Positions 46,222 to 58,430 of a stretch of 64,000 nucleotides of DNA are shown in pieces. Location: positions 6,722,410 to 6,786,409 of the forward strand of contig CM054118.1 in the NCBI GenBank assembly GCA_028673005.1, written 5' to 3'. The notes beneath the pieces were generated by a model that ran no database searches, was not told where the DNA came from, and saw only the letters and a list, made by a program, of their open reading frames with translations. Positions within the stretch are counted from its first letter, which is position 1. Each line of letters starts with the position of its first letter. The translations under genes and the position numbers were made by a program. The stretch is from Tanypteryx hageni. Its lineage: Eukaryota; Arthropoda; Insecta; Odonata; Petaluridae.

Positions 46222-49200
46222 TTTGCGCAGCGTAACACATTCAATGGATCGCCGTATAGTTTTTTCTCAAGATAACACACAGACCTTTCTGTTAGGAAAA
46301 TCGCCAAAACTGAGCAATAGTTAAGCAATTCCTGAGGCTGTTCTGATTGTGAATTCAAGGCCAAATCACAAATTACTGCATTAGGCAGGGACCCTCAAGA
46401 AAGTAAAAAAAGCACGCCCTTCGATAACTCTTCGCTTTATCCCAGAAAATTGGTAGTTGCAGCTTTCCGCTCTAGCTGTACTCATTAAAGAGCCGTAGGT
46501 CTATCTTTATTTATCCCATTCATTATCAATTCTTCCGCCCATCCATTCCTCCCTTTTACTCTTGCTATCTTACTCTCTCCTAATCCCATCTCTTTTTTGC
46601 AATGTAGGAGCGTTTTTAGAAAAGTAAAAGTAAAGTGAAACTGTGCAAAGTGGAATTGATTTCCACAAAGGAATATATGACGTTACATTTGAGCGCCGTT
46701 TTGAGCTCAATATTTTAGTTAAAATTTAGTAATGTTTTGAATCTGTGGAATTAAATCAAGTTTTTTGTCCTCGGAGTCTAATTGAAATATATATTTTATG
46801 ATTTTCAAAGCTTTGAGACCTACCAAAACCATGCTAAAGTAAAATCGATGGCCGCGCAATTCGAGGTGTTTCTCTAAAAAGAAACTACTGCTGAAACGGT
46901 AACGTGTAAAACAAAACCGTGGAGTTCGAGAGATGAGTGTATTTTTATTTCCACTCTCTATGGTTGTAATATTCAGGTTTTACGCACGAGCTCGCTTAAC
47001 TTCGACAATCCTCTTTCTCAATCATTCGCTCTTAAACGTGTTCCGTTAAATTTTACAATCTTCAATTGCTCTTATTCTTAAATCCTTTTCCTTCCTTTTC
47101 GCTCCGTCCCAAACATAAAGATGAAAAAATTCTTCGACTCTCGAGGGATGTGGTAACCTCAGCAACTTACGCGGAATTTCCAGATCATTCTCATTTTCTA
47201 TCGAGAAAAGTCCATTAAAAATATCCCTTTCCCGCCGCAGTCCTCGCCGAATAAACCGTTTTTCGGTTCCGAGAAACGCGAGTTTTTTTTTAAGGCGAAG
47301 CGTGATGTCGATACGTTAGAAGAATATCAAAGTGGCTTTTTGAATTCCGATGCGCAGGCGAAGCCTGCTCTCTCATGCACGGATAAGGGAATCGGAGCGC
47401 GAAATGGTATGTGGCGTTTTTCGTGCGTCATCTAGGTATTAATTCAGTGAACATACTCGTAGGTTTCTTAAGAATTACAAATGTGGCATAGTGCATAGTT
47501 TTTTTCTGATCAGAAAGTAAATTATAGTATTGTCGTAGGCACATTGGTAGGTATATCTTTACGAATTAGGTAAAGTAAGGATTGTAAATGATCGATGTTA
47601 AAAAATACAATTGTTACTACAAATGATCTGTCGTGCTTACTGTTCCTAATGACGATAGTTACCTAACTCTTCATACAAACTTAAGAATTAATTTTAACTT
47701 GTATTCTACAATGAATTACATGTTGAATCTACTGTTATATTTATGACATGGATTTAACCCAATGAGGAAATCTGAATTTTGTGTAAATATATAGCAAATG
47801 TTTATAAGCATTATTTGCTCAATCATCTCTCATCCGTTCCATATCATATAGTACTTGATATCATTTTATACATAAGGTTAGAAACTTTCTGGCAATGTAA
47901 TATTTACCATTAACATTAGACGAGTGAGTTAAATTTTGAAAGGTAACGGTTTGCTGAAGGAAGTAATAAAAGGGAGGTTGCTAAGAAAGAGGTAGGAAGA
48001 GGAAAGGTATATTAAATACATTAAAATAATGGGGCAGGTATGAGAAGATTTGCTTGAATTATAATAAAGCCTATCAAAAGGTAGGATGACTAAAATGAAA
48101 TTTTGGTTTGTTTAATTATTCATCAGCATGTGCAAAAGTCGTAGATATTTACAAATATAGAAAGTTTTTAAAATTTACATAGATTTATGGACATTAGTCT
48201 CAGATTCAAAATATTACTTAGTAATATGCTGCCTTAGAACAAAATGTTAATTTTAAATATACATGTACCTATTGATTTAAAAGACACGATTGATATGATT
48301 TCACCCTTCTTTTAAAAGAAACATCACAAAGAGTATTTTCTTTAATTAATCAATTAAATTTGAATGTGAACATCAAGCATGTAAATGACGAAAAATCCGT
48401 GAATTACGTGCATAAATTTATGAATAACCAAAGTACACTCTTAGGTAGATAATAAAATTTTTTCTTTTGACAATGGGTTTTTTGTAATTCAAGCATCAAT
48501 GTTCATCTTGCGGATATTTCAAAAAGTCTGCAAGCTTTTTTCGTTAAGCTTTGAAGCTAATAGACGGAAAACTGGATGAAAAAATGGGAGTATTCAATTT
48601 GAGGCAGTGGCGTCAAAATCGCGGTTCTGGCAATAGCAGATAAAGAGAAAATCCTTATGGACGATGGAAAAAACGCAATTTTCTCTCGTCGAGCCTATCT
48701 TGCTTTCCTTACTCGAAGAGCATTTATTATTTTCAACGGATTAAGAATATCTGGCGCAAAAGCTAATTGCTTTACGGCGTAGGAATTAGAAAGCGGGCAA
48801 GGATAATAGCCGGTCGCGTTAAAACGAATTAATCCGCGTCAAAAACTCGCTCCGCAGCACCAATGACTCTAAAATGCCATTCAAGATAAATGAAATCCTT
48901 CGATATAATAGAAAACGTCCTTTTTAAATAATGTATAGCCACCCAAAAACAGCTCGAAATCCGACATTTCTCACAAGAAAAATTGAAGAGGCAATCGTAA
49001 TCCAATTCGCGTTGATTTTTATTACTGATATTTCGCCGGTTGATATTGATGTGCGACTCAGAAGGGGAAAAGTACGTCAATCATGCTTTGACGCGGTAAT
49101 TGTTCTATTAATAATTTCGACGTAATAAAAAAGGTTTTTATTTGCGTTTTATATTTTCAGGCGTGAAGCTAAATCCGAAAGCTAATATCTACTGTATTTC

Positions 49201-51066
49201 GGCAATTGTAAATAATATCTCGTTGTCAGACGTTTTGTGAACTGGTAATATATGATCAGATTAACTCAAAATTGCAAAACAAACAAGTATGTAGAATAAT
49301 TTTTTAACCAAAAAGGAAAGACATCTCAGGAAAAAATGAACGAATTGTGTGGCTATTTCTGTTCGTATGTGTGTGCGTATGTGTATTTATGCATATTTAT
49401 ATGCATATGATTATGCAGACACTCATGCATGCAAACTTATTTATATTCATATTAATATTTGTTTATATATTTACATTTGAATAATTTGTATGACGATAAT
49501 TTTTTCGTTAAATTATAAATACGGCTGCATGAACGTTAATAGGCTGAAAAATAATTCAATACCTCTGCGGTCTTTGCTCGAAACTCCCATACATGCACAT
49601 ATTGAGTTTTAAATATGCGCGATTCGTTGAGATTTTCTGAGTTTCTGATGATGCCAAAAGCTCTTTGATTTAGTAAAAAAATGTTTTCATAATTTTAGAA
49701 AGTGATGTAAAAATTATTTTCCAAGTCTCAGGAGGAGTAAGAAACATTAAAGTTTGTAAGATCTTTTGTAAAGGATGTTAATTTGAACAAATTTAGATAA
49801 AACATTTTAAAGTGTTGTGTTGTAACATAGAAATTCTTCAGCTAACTATACTTATACGGTGTTTTATATGGATGGTTGATGTGATGTTAGGAAAAGAATA
49901 ATTTATTATTTTTATCATTTAAGTTAGGTGACTAAAATATGAAATATTCAAGTTTCACTCCTACTTGTATCTAAAGCTGAATTACTCTGAACTAGCAATA
50001 TATTTTCGTTAATCTTAAGCAATATGAATGAATGAGTAAATATTTTAATTAATGAAACAAAATATACTATCAAAATTCTTACTAGTATTATACCAAACCT
50101 TTTTACGTTTGTCACTAAGTTCTCTACTTCTGTCTACCATTCTCACAACTGTAAAAAGATTAAAGCTTAAATAGAGAGATCCCCACATCAATCAAGATCT
50201 GATAGACACTTTTGCAAATTTTTATGCCCTTGCAAGCAAACAGGTTATCAGAATTATATATATATGGTTGTAAAAATTCATTTTTATATCTTCACTTGTT
50301 TTCTTTTGCACTCGATTACTCTTCAGCAATGGACAGTTGATCCAGATATATTAGCGTATAAACAGCAACATTTATTAAATTCGTTTATTTAAAAAATAGT
50401 TGAAAAATATGTCAGAAAGAGATTTTGAAATTGTTTTTAGTATTTTAAAACTGATAATACTCTGTTAATTTATTTTCAAATTTTTCTCTATCACTGTTTA
50501 ACTATGAACTACAAATGGTATTTATGGTATGAGAATTCTTTGGAATGACTAACACATACTGAAACATTACTTGTCAGTATAAGTAATCAAGTCTAGACGT
50601 CAACTTTGGAAATCCAGCCTGCGTTAGTCCTGGTTTGGAATTCTTGTCTTGAAAGTATATAAAGACATTTCCTATCGCCGACGATTTTCATGGAAATTAA
50701 ATTAGGTCTGATTAATCGTATCTGTATTCAATTCCAAGGTATCAGTAAAATAAGTCGATCCTCTTTAGCTTTCTATAATTGTCTTATATCTCATCTGTCT
50801 TTCCCGAATTAGCCTCACCTAAGCAGTAACACTTAGCTCCATATTTATACCGCTAATCCTGTTAAACTCTCTGCTGAACTATTCTTCATATGTAGGCTCG
50901 AGAGCTCTCTCCGATCGAGACCAAAGATGGAGAAACTACCAATGTTCTTGTTTGATAAAAGTTTTATTTAACACTGATGCGATTTCAATTCACCCGATAG
51001 AGCACGTGTTCTTTACTTCTGTGGACGGCATTCATACAGGGTCAGTATTTATGTTAGGCCGCGCAA
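46222..51066. other. AT-rich non-coding DNA
   Basis: No gene or named repeat is recognised in these 4.8 kb. A less AT-rich patch at 48640-49130 has several TAATC/TTAATCC sequences and stands out from its surroundings. I cannot say whether this is meaningful. Confidence 0.5.
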
Positions 51067-51180
51067 AGTCAGCGTTCTGTCCTTCGGAAGGGACGTTAAT
51101 CCGTTGGCCCCCTTGGTGCTCTTCGTTAAGAGCAGACTAAAATCCGGAACCAGGTTTCTCTTCAACCTTTCTATCTAGAT
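51067..51180 (+). repeat. SINE body, 5'-truncated copy
   Basis: The segment contains AGTCAGCG, CTTCGGAAGGGACGTTAA, CCCCCTTGGTGCTCTTCG and AAGAGCAGACTAA in the same order as the SINE at 44545-44790. The tRNA-related head is absent. Confidence 0.7.
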
Positions 51181-53131
51181 ATTCATTGCACTATTTTTTA
51201 GATACCCATTGCGCGTAGAAAGAGCTGAATCAGCTGGAAATATACATCGGCAGTACTTATGGCGCTTCTAAATCCACCCTACTTAAAATCATATCAACAT
51301 ATATATCTCTGATTGCGCGCGTGTGTATAAGGGAGGAGCGGTGGAGGGGAAGTGTAAAAATTCATCACTGCTTTAAGAGCCCTCCGTCACCGATATTTTT
51401 CTCACGCAATCTTCGTCTCCTCCCCTTTCGGACGGGGCCCTTCATCTCAGAACTCTTTCGCCTAAGACCCTTAAAAAGGGTAGGATGGAAAACCACTAAA
51501 GAACGTCAGCTGTGTGAATAGGCAATCCATTTAGGGGGTTGGGATTTTGGCGTGTGGAAAAGTGGGGAGCAAGAGCGACACAATACCTCTCTCATACCTT
51601 CCTCCGCGTTTACCCCGCTCACTTCACCAATAACACTTCATCCCTCTCTCTCCGCCGATTCCTTCGGTACCACTCCACACGCGCGCACGCTTCTCTAGGA
51701 TCCATCTTCTCACAATTCTTACCGAATTTACCCCCGTCATCTTTCCGCTCTTCCTGTCTGTCACATCTCAAATCGAAAGATTCCTTCCTCCCTCTCCCAC
51801 TCTTCCTCCTCTCACTCTACCTCTCTCACGCGCACACAGACTTGCTTCCCCACCCTACAATAACGCGCGGGCGCACACACTCAAAGCTGTCGATATCATT
51901 TTATCCCTCCTCCCGCGCTACCTCTTTCTCGCAGGTCAGATGAAAGCTCTTTTCCTTCTTTCCCGCTCATCCGCTTGTTTCTTCTCCAGCTCTAATGCGC
52001 TCTATCTCAATATCTCCGATCGCCTAACGTTTTCAATTAATATCCCTTGCGAGATAGTATTTTTTGTGTCGTCTTTTCATGGCGGCCTTTTTATGATGCT
52101 TTTATCCCGATTCGAAGGAAAAAGTACTGCGCGTTTAAAATTTAACAAGTGAATTCCAATTATAAAAGATATAGATATCACTTTATCTCTCTAAAGGAAG
52201 TTATAGTAAGAGAGGAGGAAATTTTCCACCTGCAAAAATATTTCAGGTTGTATTTCTGAATTTTTAAAGTTCTTTATTAAAGGGGAAATATAACCTTTAA
52301 TGTCATTATTTTGTCCTTAATTTGATAAACACGTCTCTTCAATAATGATTGAAAGGTTAGAAAAAACGGGTTCTCATTTTAACTTCAAAGCAGTCGTCCT
52401 GAATATTAATTCACCGATGGTAGATTTTAATAAAAAATCGGTGAATCGCCACTGAACGGCTGATTTGTAGCCGCGATTCTCATCTGGTTTTCATAGCCTT
52501 TTATACGGCTCTTGCAGAAGCTTATTGTGTCTATTTGATACATGGCACAAGGCGAGATCAGTAATTTTCTACTGAATTAGTAGAGACTAAACATGTAATC
52601 AAAAGCAATGACATTACTGTCAAACTTCTGGGGTAATTTATTCAACTCCCTTGGGAAGTAAGGTGCAAATTATTTCGTGTTGTGTTGCATTTTGATAGTT
52701 TATGATGTACATATACTGATACATCCATCCGATTCGGAAAATGTTATTCATAGACTGGAGATGCTGTGCCCGTTATACATAATTGGGCATCGCCATTACG
52801 TATTTCTTTTTATCAGAGAATCTTTTAATTGATTAGACGAAAACACGTAGATAAAACGCTTACACATTAGCGAAGGGTCTTAATGTTTATATGACAATAT
52901 TTCTTTACTTTCATTTTTAAATATAATGCAGTATTTATTTAAAACAATCGCGATGCGATAAGAGTTGCTAAGCGATGCGTTGGCAAACTTTTATTTAATT
53001 GATATCGATCGTTTGCTTTGAAAATATGGCCGTGAAGATGCGATTTTTTCGATTTAGTTTTTAATCGAGATAAATTAATATTAAATGTTCTATATTGTTT
53101 GCGATTTAAAGAGCTAGACCGTCACTATGGC
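51181..53131. other. Non-coding DNA with a CT-rich block
   Basis: The interval 51580-51950 is CT-rich, with short alternating GC runs (CACGCGCGCACGC). No gene is recognised. AT-rich DNA follows up to the piggyBac-type end at 53132. Confidence 0.5.
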
Positions 53132-54344
53132 TTAACACTAGTGCCGCCGGTGGCACTTTTTACTGCCATTTCCACCTTTCAAGTTCTGCAACATGTGCAC
53201 TTTTCAATGCAATACTATGAGGCTTTTTTTACTTTTCATGATTTTTGACTGGCGACACTCGGTCCAATTTTGCCCGCCCCTTTCGCTTTGATTCCATAAT
53301 CAGCTTATACTAGAACCGCCGATGGCACGTTTTGATGCCACCATCATATTAACCGCTCCCAATGCAATGCACTGTATCAGATCGCCCTTATTGGTCCTGC
53401 TGTTGTCAGGAGCGATGACCATGATCCAACTGCTACAGTAAACATGCGCCTTCACCCCTCCCTTCTCCTTCACCCCCCACCAAGGGCAGATCTAGAAACT
53501 TCCTAAGCGGGGAGCGATTACGTACCATTTTCCCACGTGGGTGGGGAATATTATTAACATTGACACTAAATTTAGGTCAAAAATATTTTCATGCATATTT
53601 TTACTTTCTCCTTATACGTAGTATGAGGGAAATTATTGTATTAATGAAAAAATCGACTTCGAGATTTCAACGGAAATACACGTTTTGAGGTCTCCTGAGC
53701 ACGTTTTGAGCATTTTCTCGATGATGTCTGTGTGTGTGTATGTGATAGCTTTTTGTGGGTGCTCTAACTCAAAAACTATTAATCAAGTCAACGCGAAATT
53801 TATATTTATTATTTTTATGGCAGTCAAAAGAACTGATTAGTTTTTCGTAAAAATCGGTCATCCGGAAGTGGGTGTTTACTCTTGTCACTTATCCGTTATT
53901 TTGAAATATATGCTTTAATATTTGAAAAATTAAAAATGCATTCAAATAAAAGTTGTGATAAATTTAATTTTCCATAACCTTTGTTTGAATCATTTTCCAT
54001 ATAATGCATTGTTTATGAGATCTTATATTTTTAGCTTACACCACCACGCCACCTACCGACTAATATTGTTACAAATTGACGCATAGTTACGTATTAGTAA
54101 CGCTCCTTTATCTTTTCGTAATTGTTGGAGCTTTGTGGCCACATCCAATATTAGAAGGCTATGGTTTGTTTATTTCTGTTATTTGTAGATTCAAAATTTT
54201 CTCGAAGTTTCTTAAAATATTTATTATGTAACCTATTTGGAATTTTTAGATATTACAGATATGGAGAAAGTCATGTGGTGGCCACATGAGATTTTTTATA
54301 TTAGTAACTGGCATGGTTCACATCAATTTATCACAATCAAAAAT

Positions 54345-56090
54345 CGACTCGTCGATTGCCAGAATTCGCAAAGCGGTCTAAAATCTCGTCCGGGTCAAGG
54401 TGAATATCTTGATGGGTATGAAGTACCGCCGAGCCCAAAAGCCTGTCTTCACTCATTCAGTTACGCAACCAAGTTTTTAACCGCGGCAGAGCAGAGAAGC
54501 TACGTTCAGAGCTAGCTACGCTTATAGGTAGAGTGAGTAAAAGTTTCAGTAAAAATGTGCAGTTTGGATAGATTTCTTCGTCACACAAACAGAATACTTC
54601 AGTAATAGAAAAAAAGGGTTATCAAACGTTAAACATGTATCATGTCTTTCTATCCAGCGTGTATTGCATTTCTTTCTTTAATACAATATTTCTCATAGAA
54701 GATGCATGGAAGACATTTATAGCCTCACCCATTACTCAAAAACATTTTCTGATAGTCGGAAATTCGGAGGATTTCGACAAAGTCAAGTTAAATTAATAAC
54801 TTTGACAGGTAACCTTAACTGCATGCAGAGCAACCTTGCGGATTTCTGAAAGAGCACCACGATGTTCGGAAGCCATGACACGACAACTGTCGTTACAGAC
54901 GCCAACACAAGTTTCCACTTCTAGATTATTCTTTAATAACTATTGAACCACCGATTTGTCGATCACATTCCCACTTAATTTTGGTCCTATGCCTTCACAA
55001 ATTCATGATCAGAAATTTTCCTCGTGCACGTCCACAAAACCAAGGAAATCTTATCTTATTTTATTTTCATAAACCTACCTAATAATTAGGATTAATTGGG
55101 ATACTAAGGATGTATCTGTTGTTTCATCAAATAAAATGGAATAACACTTTCCTTCATTCCCAAAGTCTTGGATCTTTTTTAAAATTTCGTCGCCGCAACA
55201 CAGAATAATTGGGTGCTGTGTCGTTTTTGAGATGTATGTAGCATTTGCACTAAAAGATTTCATGTGACTTTCAAGATCATGATCACCTCCTCGGATACGT
55301 AATTTTAATATAGCGCGAAAGTTTCCCTCGTTCGATATGCTTTCACTACTTTCAATCACGTCAGATAAACGACCGTCACCTCTATGACCTCGAAATGGTA
55401 TATTTTGTCGACCTAGTGCGATGATCGTGCCAATGATGGGCAAAAGACACTTTCGGTTTTCTTGCACGTGTTTCAACCTTCCCGAAATCAACATGTTTTG
55501 AGCTTCGGATTGCGGTTTGCTAAAATTTCTTAAAATAGTCTTTTGCCGATTCTACAGCGCTTTTGTGATAATCATTGCGTAGGTGTTTTCAAGTATACCA
55601 CCGTTGCCCAAAAGTTTTCAATAAGTGGCTTTGATACCAAAACCCCACTCTCAGCTTTACATTTAATCACACTAACCGTTTTAGGAGCGAACAAGGGACA
55701 ATATTTGCAGCAAATACCCTTTTTTAATGGAGAATAAACTATCCACGTGCAATTATCTAGGTGAGATGGATTGATGTATCTTTTTTCAACGTTGCCTTTC
55801 TTTTGATTTTCAGAAAACGGAAAGACAATATTTTGGCAGGCAAAATGGATTTTCAAAAAGTTCTTTTTTTGTTAAATTATCCAAGTTCCCTGCATCCAAG
55901 TAAATACCGATATCACTCTTTACCGTTTGATTAATACAATGTTCGATATCAAAAGAATGAATCTGTGAAATAACTGAACTGCTATCATTATCATCGAAGA
56001 TGACTCTTCTTAAGGAGTCCGTAGAGGGTGAGATAAAAACTGCCACTTCTTGGTCGCTCAGATTTACCTTTGCTTGTGTTTCTGAAGAAT
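54345..56090 (-). pseudogene. hAT transposase relic of the ZMYM1-like (zf-TTF/DUF4371) type
   Basis: Minus-strand order: an N-terminal segment (56046-55810); a TTF-type zinc-binding domain with GICCKYCPLFA (about 55720-55690); a DUF4371-like region (55494-55075) with YSILFDETTDTS, whose first catalytic Asp is at 55128-55126; then FVDVHEENFL near 55030. A CVGVCNDSCRVMAS block follows (about 54910-54870), equivalent to the second Asp region, then KSSEFPTIRKCF (about 54770). The insertion domain is largely missing. The dimerisation domain is clear: LPISVASSERSFSAL and KTWLR (about 54525-54460), then EILDRFANSG (about 54390). Stops and a large internal deletion make it non-functional. It is opposite in strand to the piggyBac remnant around it. 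Confidence 0.8.
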
Positions 56091-56841
56091 TAAGATAAAA
56101 ATAACTTTTTCTGGCGTTTTTGTCTATTTGATGACATTTTTATCTAGGGATATCTGGAAATGTTTTAAAATTGATACAGATTAATGATTAACCAACTTTT
56201 AAAATGTCTACTATGCTGAATAAAGTATAATAATACCGCTAAATATATATAAATACCTTTTGAAGATAAATGTCACATCTTTAAATTATATTAATTTTAG
56301 TGAGAATGAATTGCGTTTTATTTTAATTAATTAGAAATCTAATATGGCGAATAATAAATTATCGAAACATTATAAACTTTATAAAAATCAACTATGCATA
56401 TCAATTTGAGATTGTAATGGAATTAGCGAAAAAGGTGTACATGCATATTTTTACTGAATGTTCGATGCCAGCATCTAAAAAAGTAAGTAGTACCGGTTGG
56501 TTAGCATACCCACTCTTGATGCAATGAGATTTCGAATACTTATATAACTGCTAATTAAATAGTAATGAAAAAGAATTCGACACACGATAAAATATCAAAC
56601 TTGATTTGTTGGTTCACTTGAATAGAGTCGGAACTAATATTCAGCGGATAGCACTGCCCCGGCTCACTGTCACACGCTAACAGATCACTATATAACTAAC
56701 TGATCTTAAAACACTGATAAACTCCTGAAAGCAGTGATGAGAAAACCCTAGGTACATAGCTCAGCTAGAGGTAGGGAATAACATGTGGAGTGACCGTTTT
56801 AACATGTGCCCACGTTTTAATTGTGCGACTTTTCCATCTAG

Positions 56842-57112
56842 GGTCACAATTATGAACTCATTAGCAGCGACAGCTCAAAGGTCCAAACCTTGCATTCAGA
56901 CATATTGTAACATTGTGAAACTTGTAATGCATCTTCATTATATCATTTTGTTGAAGTATTGAGTTACGAAATAAGACGGAAGGTCCAAATTATGAACTCA
57001 TTTGTAGCAACAGCTCAAATGTCCAAATCTTGCATTCAAATATATTATAACATTGTGAAACTTGTATTGCATCTTCATTGCATCATTCTTGTGAAGTATT
57101 GTGTTACGAAGG
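56842..57112. repeat. 140-base imperfect tandem duplication
   Basis: Two copies start near 56842 and 56982, each beginning GGTCMMAATTATGAACTCAT and ending near GAAGTATTGNGTTACGAA. They differ at roughly one base in eight. No function is apparent. Confidence 0.85.
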
Positions 57113-57394
57113 CGTATAAGCTGATTCGTTCACAAGGAAAAATAAAGATGATAATCATGGGGAATTTAGAAATGTTCGGGAATCCCAAGTTTGCTTTCCA
57201 TTTCTGTGATTTTTATGTTCTATTATAAATAAATGGAGATGGTTTAAGAATGCCTGGTTCGTTTGTGCCAAAAATGAAGCATAGAGGAGGAACCTTCCGA
57301 ATTATGACGGCCCGCCCACCTAGCCCTTTCGATTGTCCATGTTTCTTTCTGAATATGTAGTCCTTTGACTGATGCTACATTTTCTGAACAAAGG

Positions 57395-58130
57395 ACGAAT
57401 TGTAACTTGTGATAATTTTTTTAACTTTTAGGCGCTGACTGAGAAGCTCAAATTAAAATCCACAATCTGGCTTGGGACAGTGAATCGAGCAAGGGGGGAG
57501 GCCTGTCATTGTAAAGAACTCAAGTGAAGATTTGTACACCACTCATGTGCTGAAGAAGTCTGATATTACACTTAATGTCTATCAGGGTAAATAAATTGGA
57601 ATCTGCTACTACTCAGCACATTACACCCTGATGTTTAAATAAATAAAGACAACAAGGCAAAGCTGGAAACTGTATCCTTCTCTAATGAGACAAAATACGG
57701 TGTAGATGTGGTTTATCAAATGGCGCGAAAGTATTCAGTCAAGGCAGGTTCATACAGATAGCCTGTTTACATGTTCTATAATATACTTGACTATTCTGGC
57801 ATAAATGAGTAGATAGTCTACAAAAGTGTCACTGAGAAGACAATCATGAGAAGAGATTTATTGCTAAAACAGACCGAAGAGCTTAATCAGAAGTATGCGA
57901 AGAACAGAACTGCGAAAACCCGCGCTCAGGCAGCTGGAGAACCATCTTATGATGGAGAAGAGGACCCTGCAAATGCTCATAAAAGATAACACAATAGACG
58001 ATATCAGGTGAAAAGGAGCTGCAAAAAAGGCATAAGCATAAATAAGTGCTCCACATGCAAAAAAAGATATTTCCAAAAAGTACATTGAATGTATTACCAA
58101 AACAATTGTGTGCAGCAATTGCGCACAAAA
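57395..58130 (+). pseudogene. piggyBac transposase, 3' half
   Basis: GRIVTCDNFF (about 57397-57420) contains the second catalytic Asp. KLKSTIWLGTVNRARGE follows near 57445-57495, then LSTLHPDV near 57615-57640. The third region is YGVDVVYQMARKYSVKAG (about 57700-57750), in which a Tyr replaces the usual Asp after the second Val. FYNILDYSGINE follows a stop, then EKTIMRRDLLLKQTEEL, and the tail has CSTCKKRYF, part of the Cys-rich C-terminal domain. The first half of the gene is not seen in the interval. The GVDVV-QMAR-Y spacing matches the piggyBac gene at 4733-6566, so both belong to the same broad family. Confidence 0.82.
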
Positions 58131-58430
58131 AAGTTACATACGTAAGTAGTCACACCATACTAGTAAGTGCTAACACGGAAACAGATTCATTGTGTCTTTT
58201 AAATGTCATAGATCTTTCATTTTAGTATACCAAAAGATAACCAAGAATTACTTAAAGTATTTAAGCAAGTTTTGTCTATTGTATCTGATTTTCTCAACTT
58301 TTTGCAGAGGCTGTACTTTTTATTTTAATGTGTGTTCTTTGCATCGAAAATATCTCTTTTTTCTTTAATAAACACATTCCTACTCTATGACCAACATTAT
58401 TTTGAAGCGGTTCTGCGGTTCTAGTGTTAA

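Larger units (their letters stand above)
53132..58430 (+). mobile_element. TTAA-bounded piggyBac-type interval with nested hAT relic
   Basis: The left boundary is TTAA followed by CACTAGTGCCGCCGG (53132-53150). The right boundary, inward on the other strand, is TTAA followed by CACTAGAACCGC (58430-58415). The two ends agree in CACTAG and CCGC and resemble the end at 7201-7221. A similar ACTAGAACCGCCGATGGCAC lies at 53309-53328, either a subterminal repeat or the end of a second element. The interval is 5.3 kb, about twice the usual piggyBac length. The surplus is explained at least partly by the hAT transposase relic inside and by a 140-base tandem duplication. Confidence 0.58.

Noticed and set aside
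54237..54515. A 92-codon plus-strand frame
   Set aside because: It is the complement of the hAT dimerisation domain, which is clearly coding on the minus strand.
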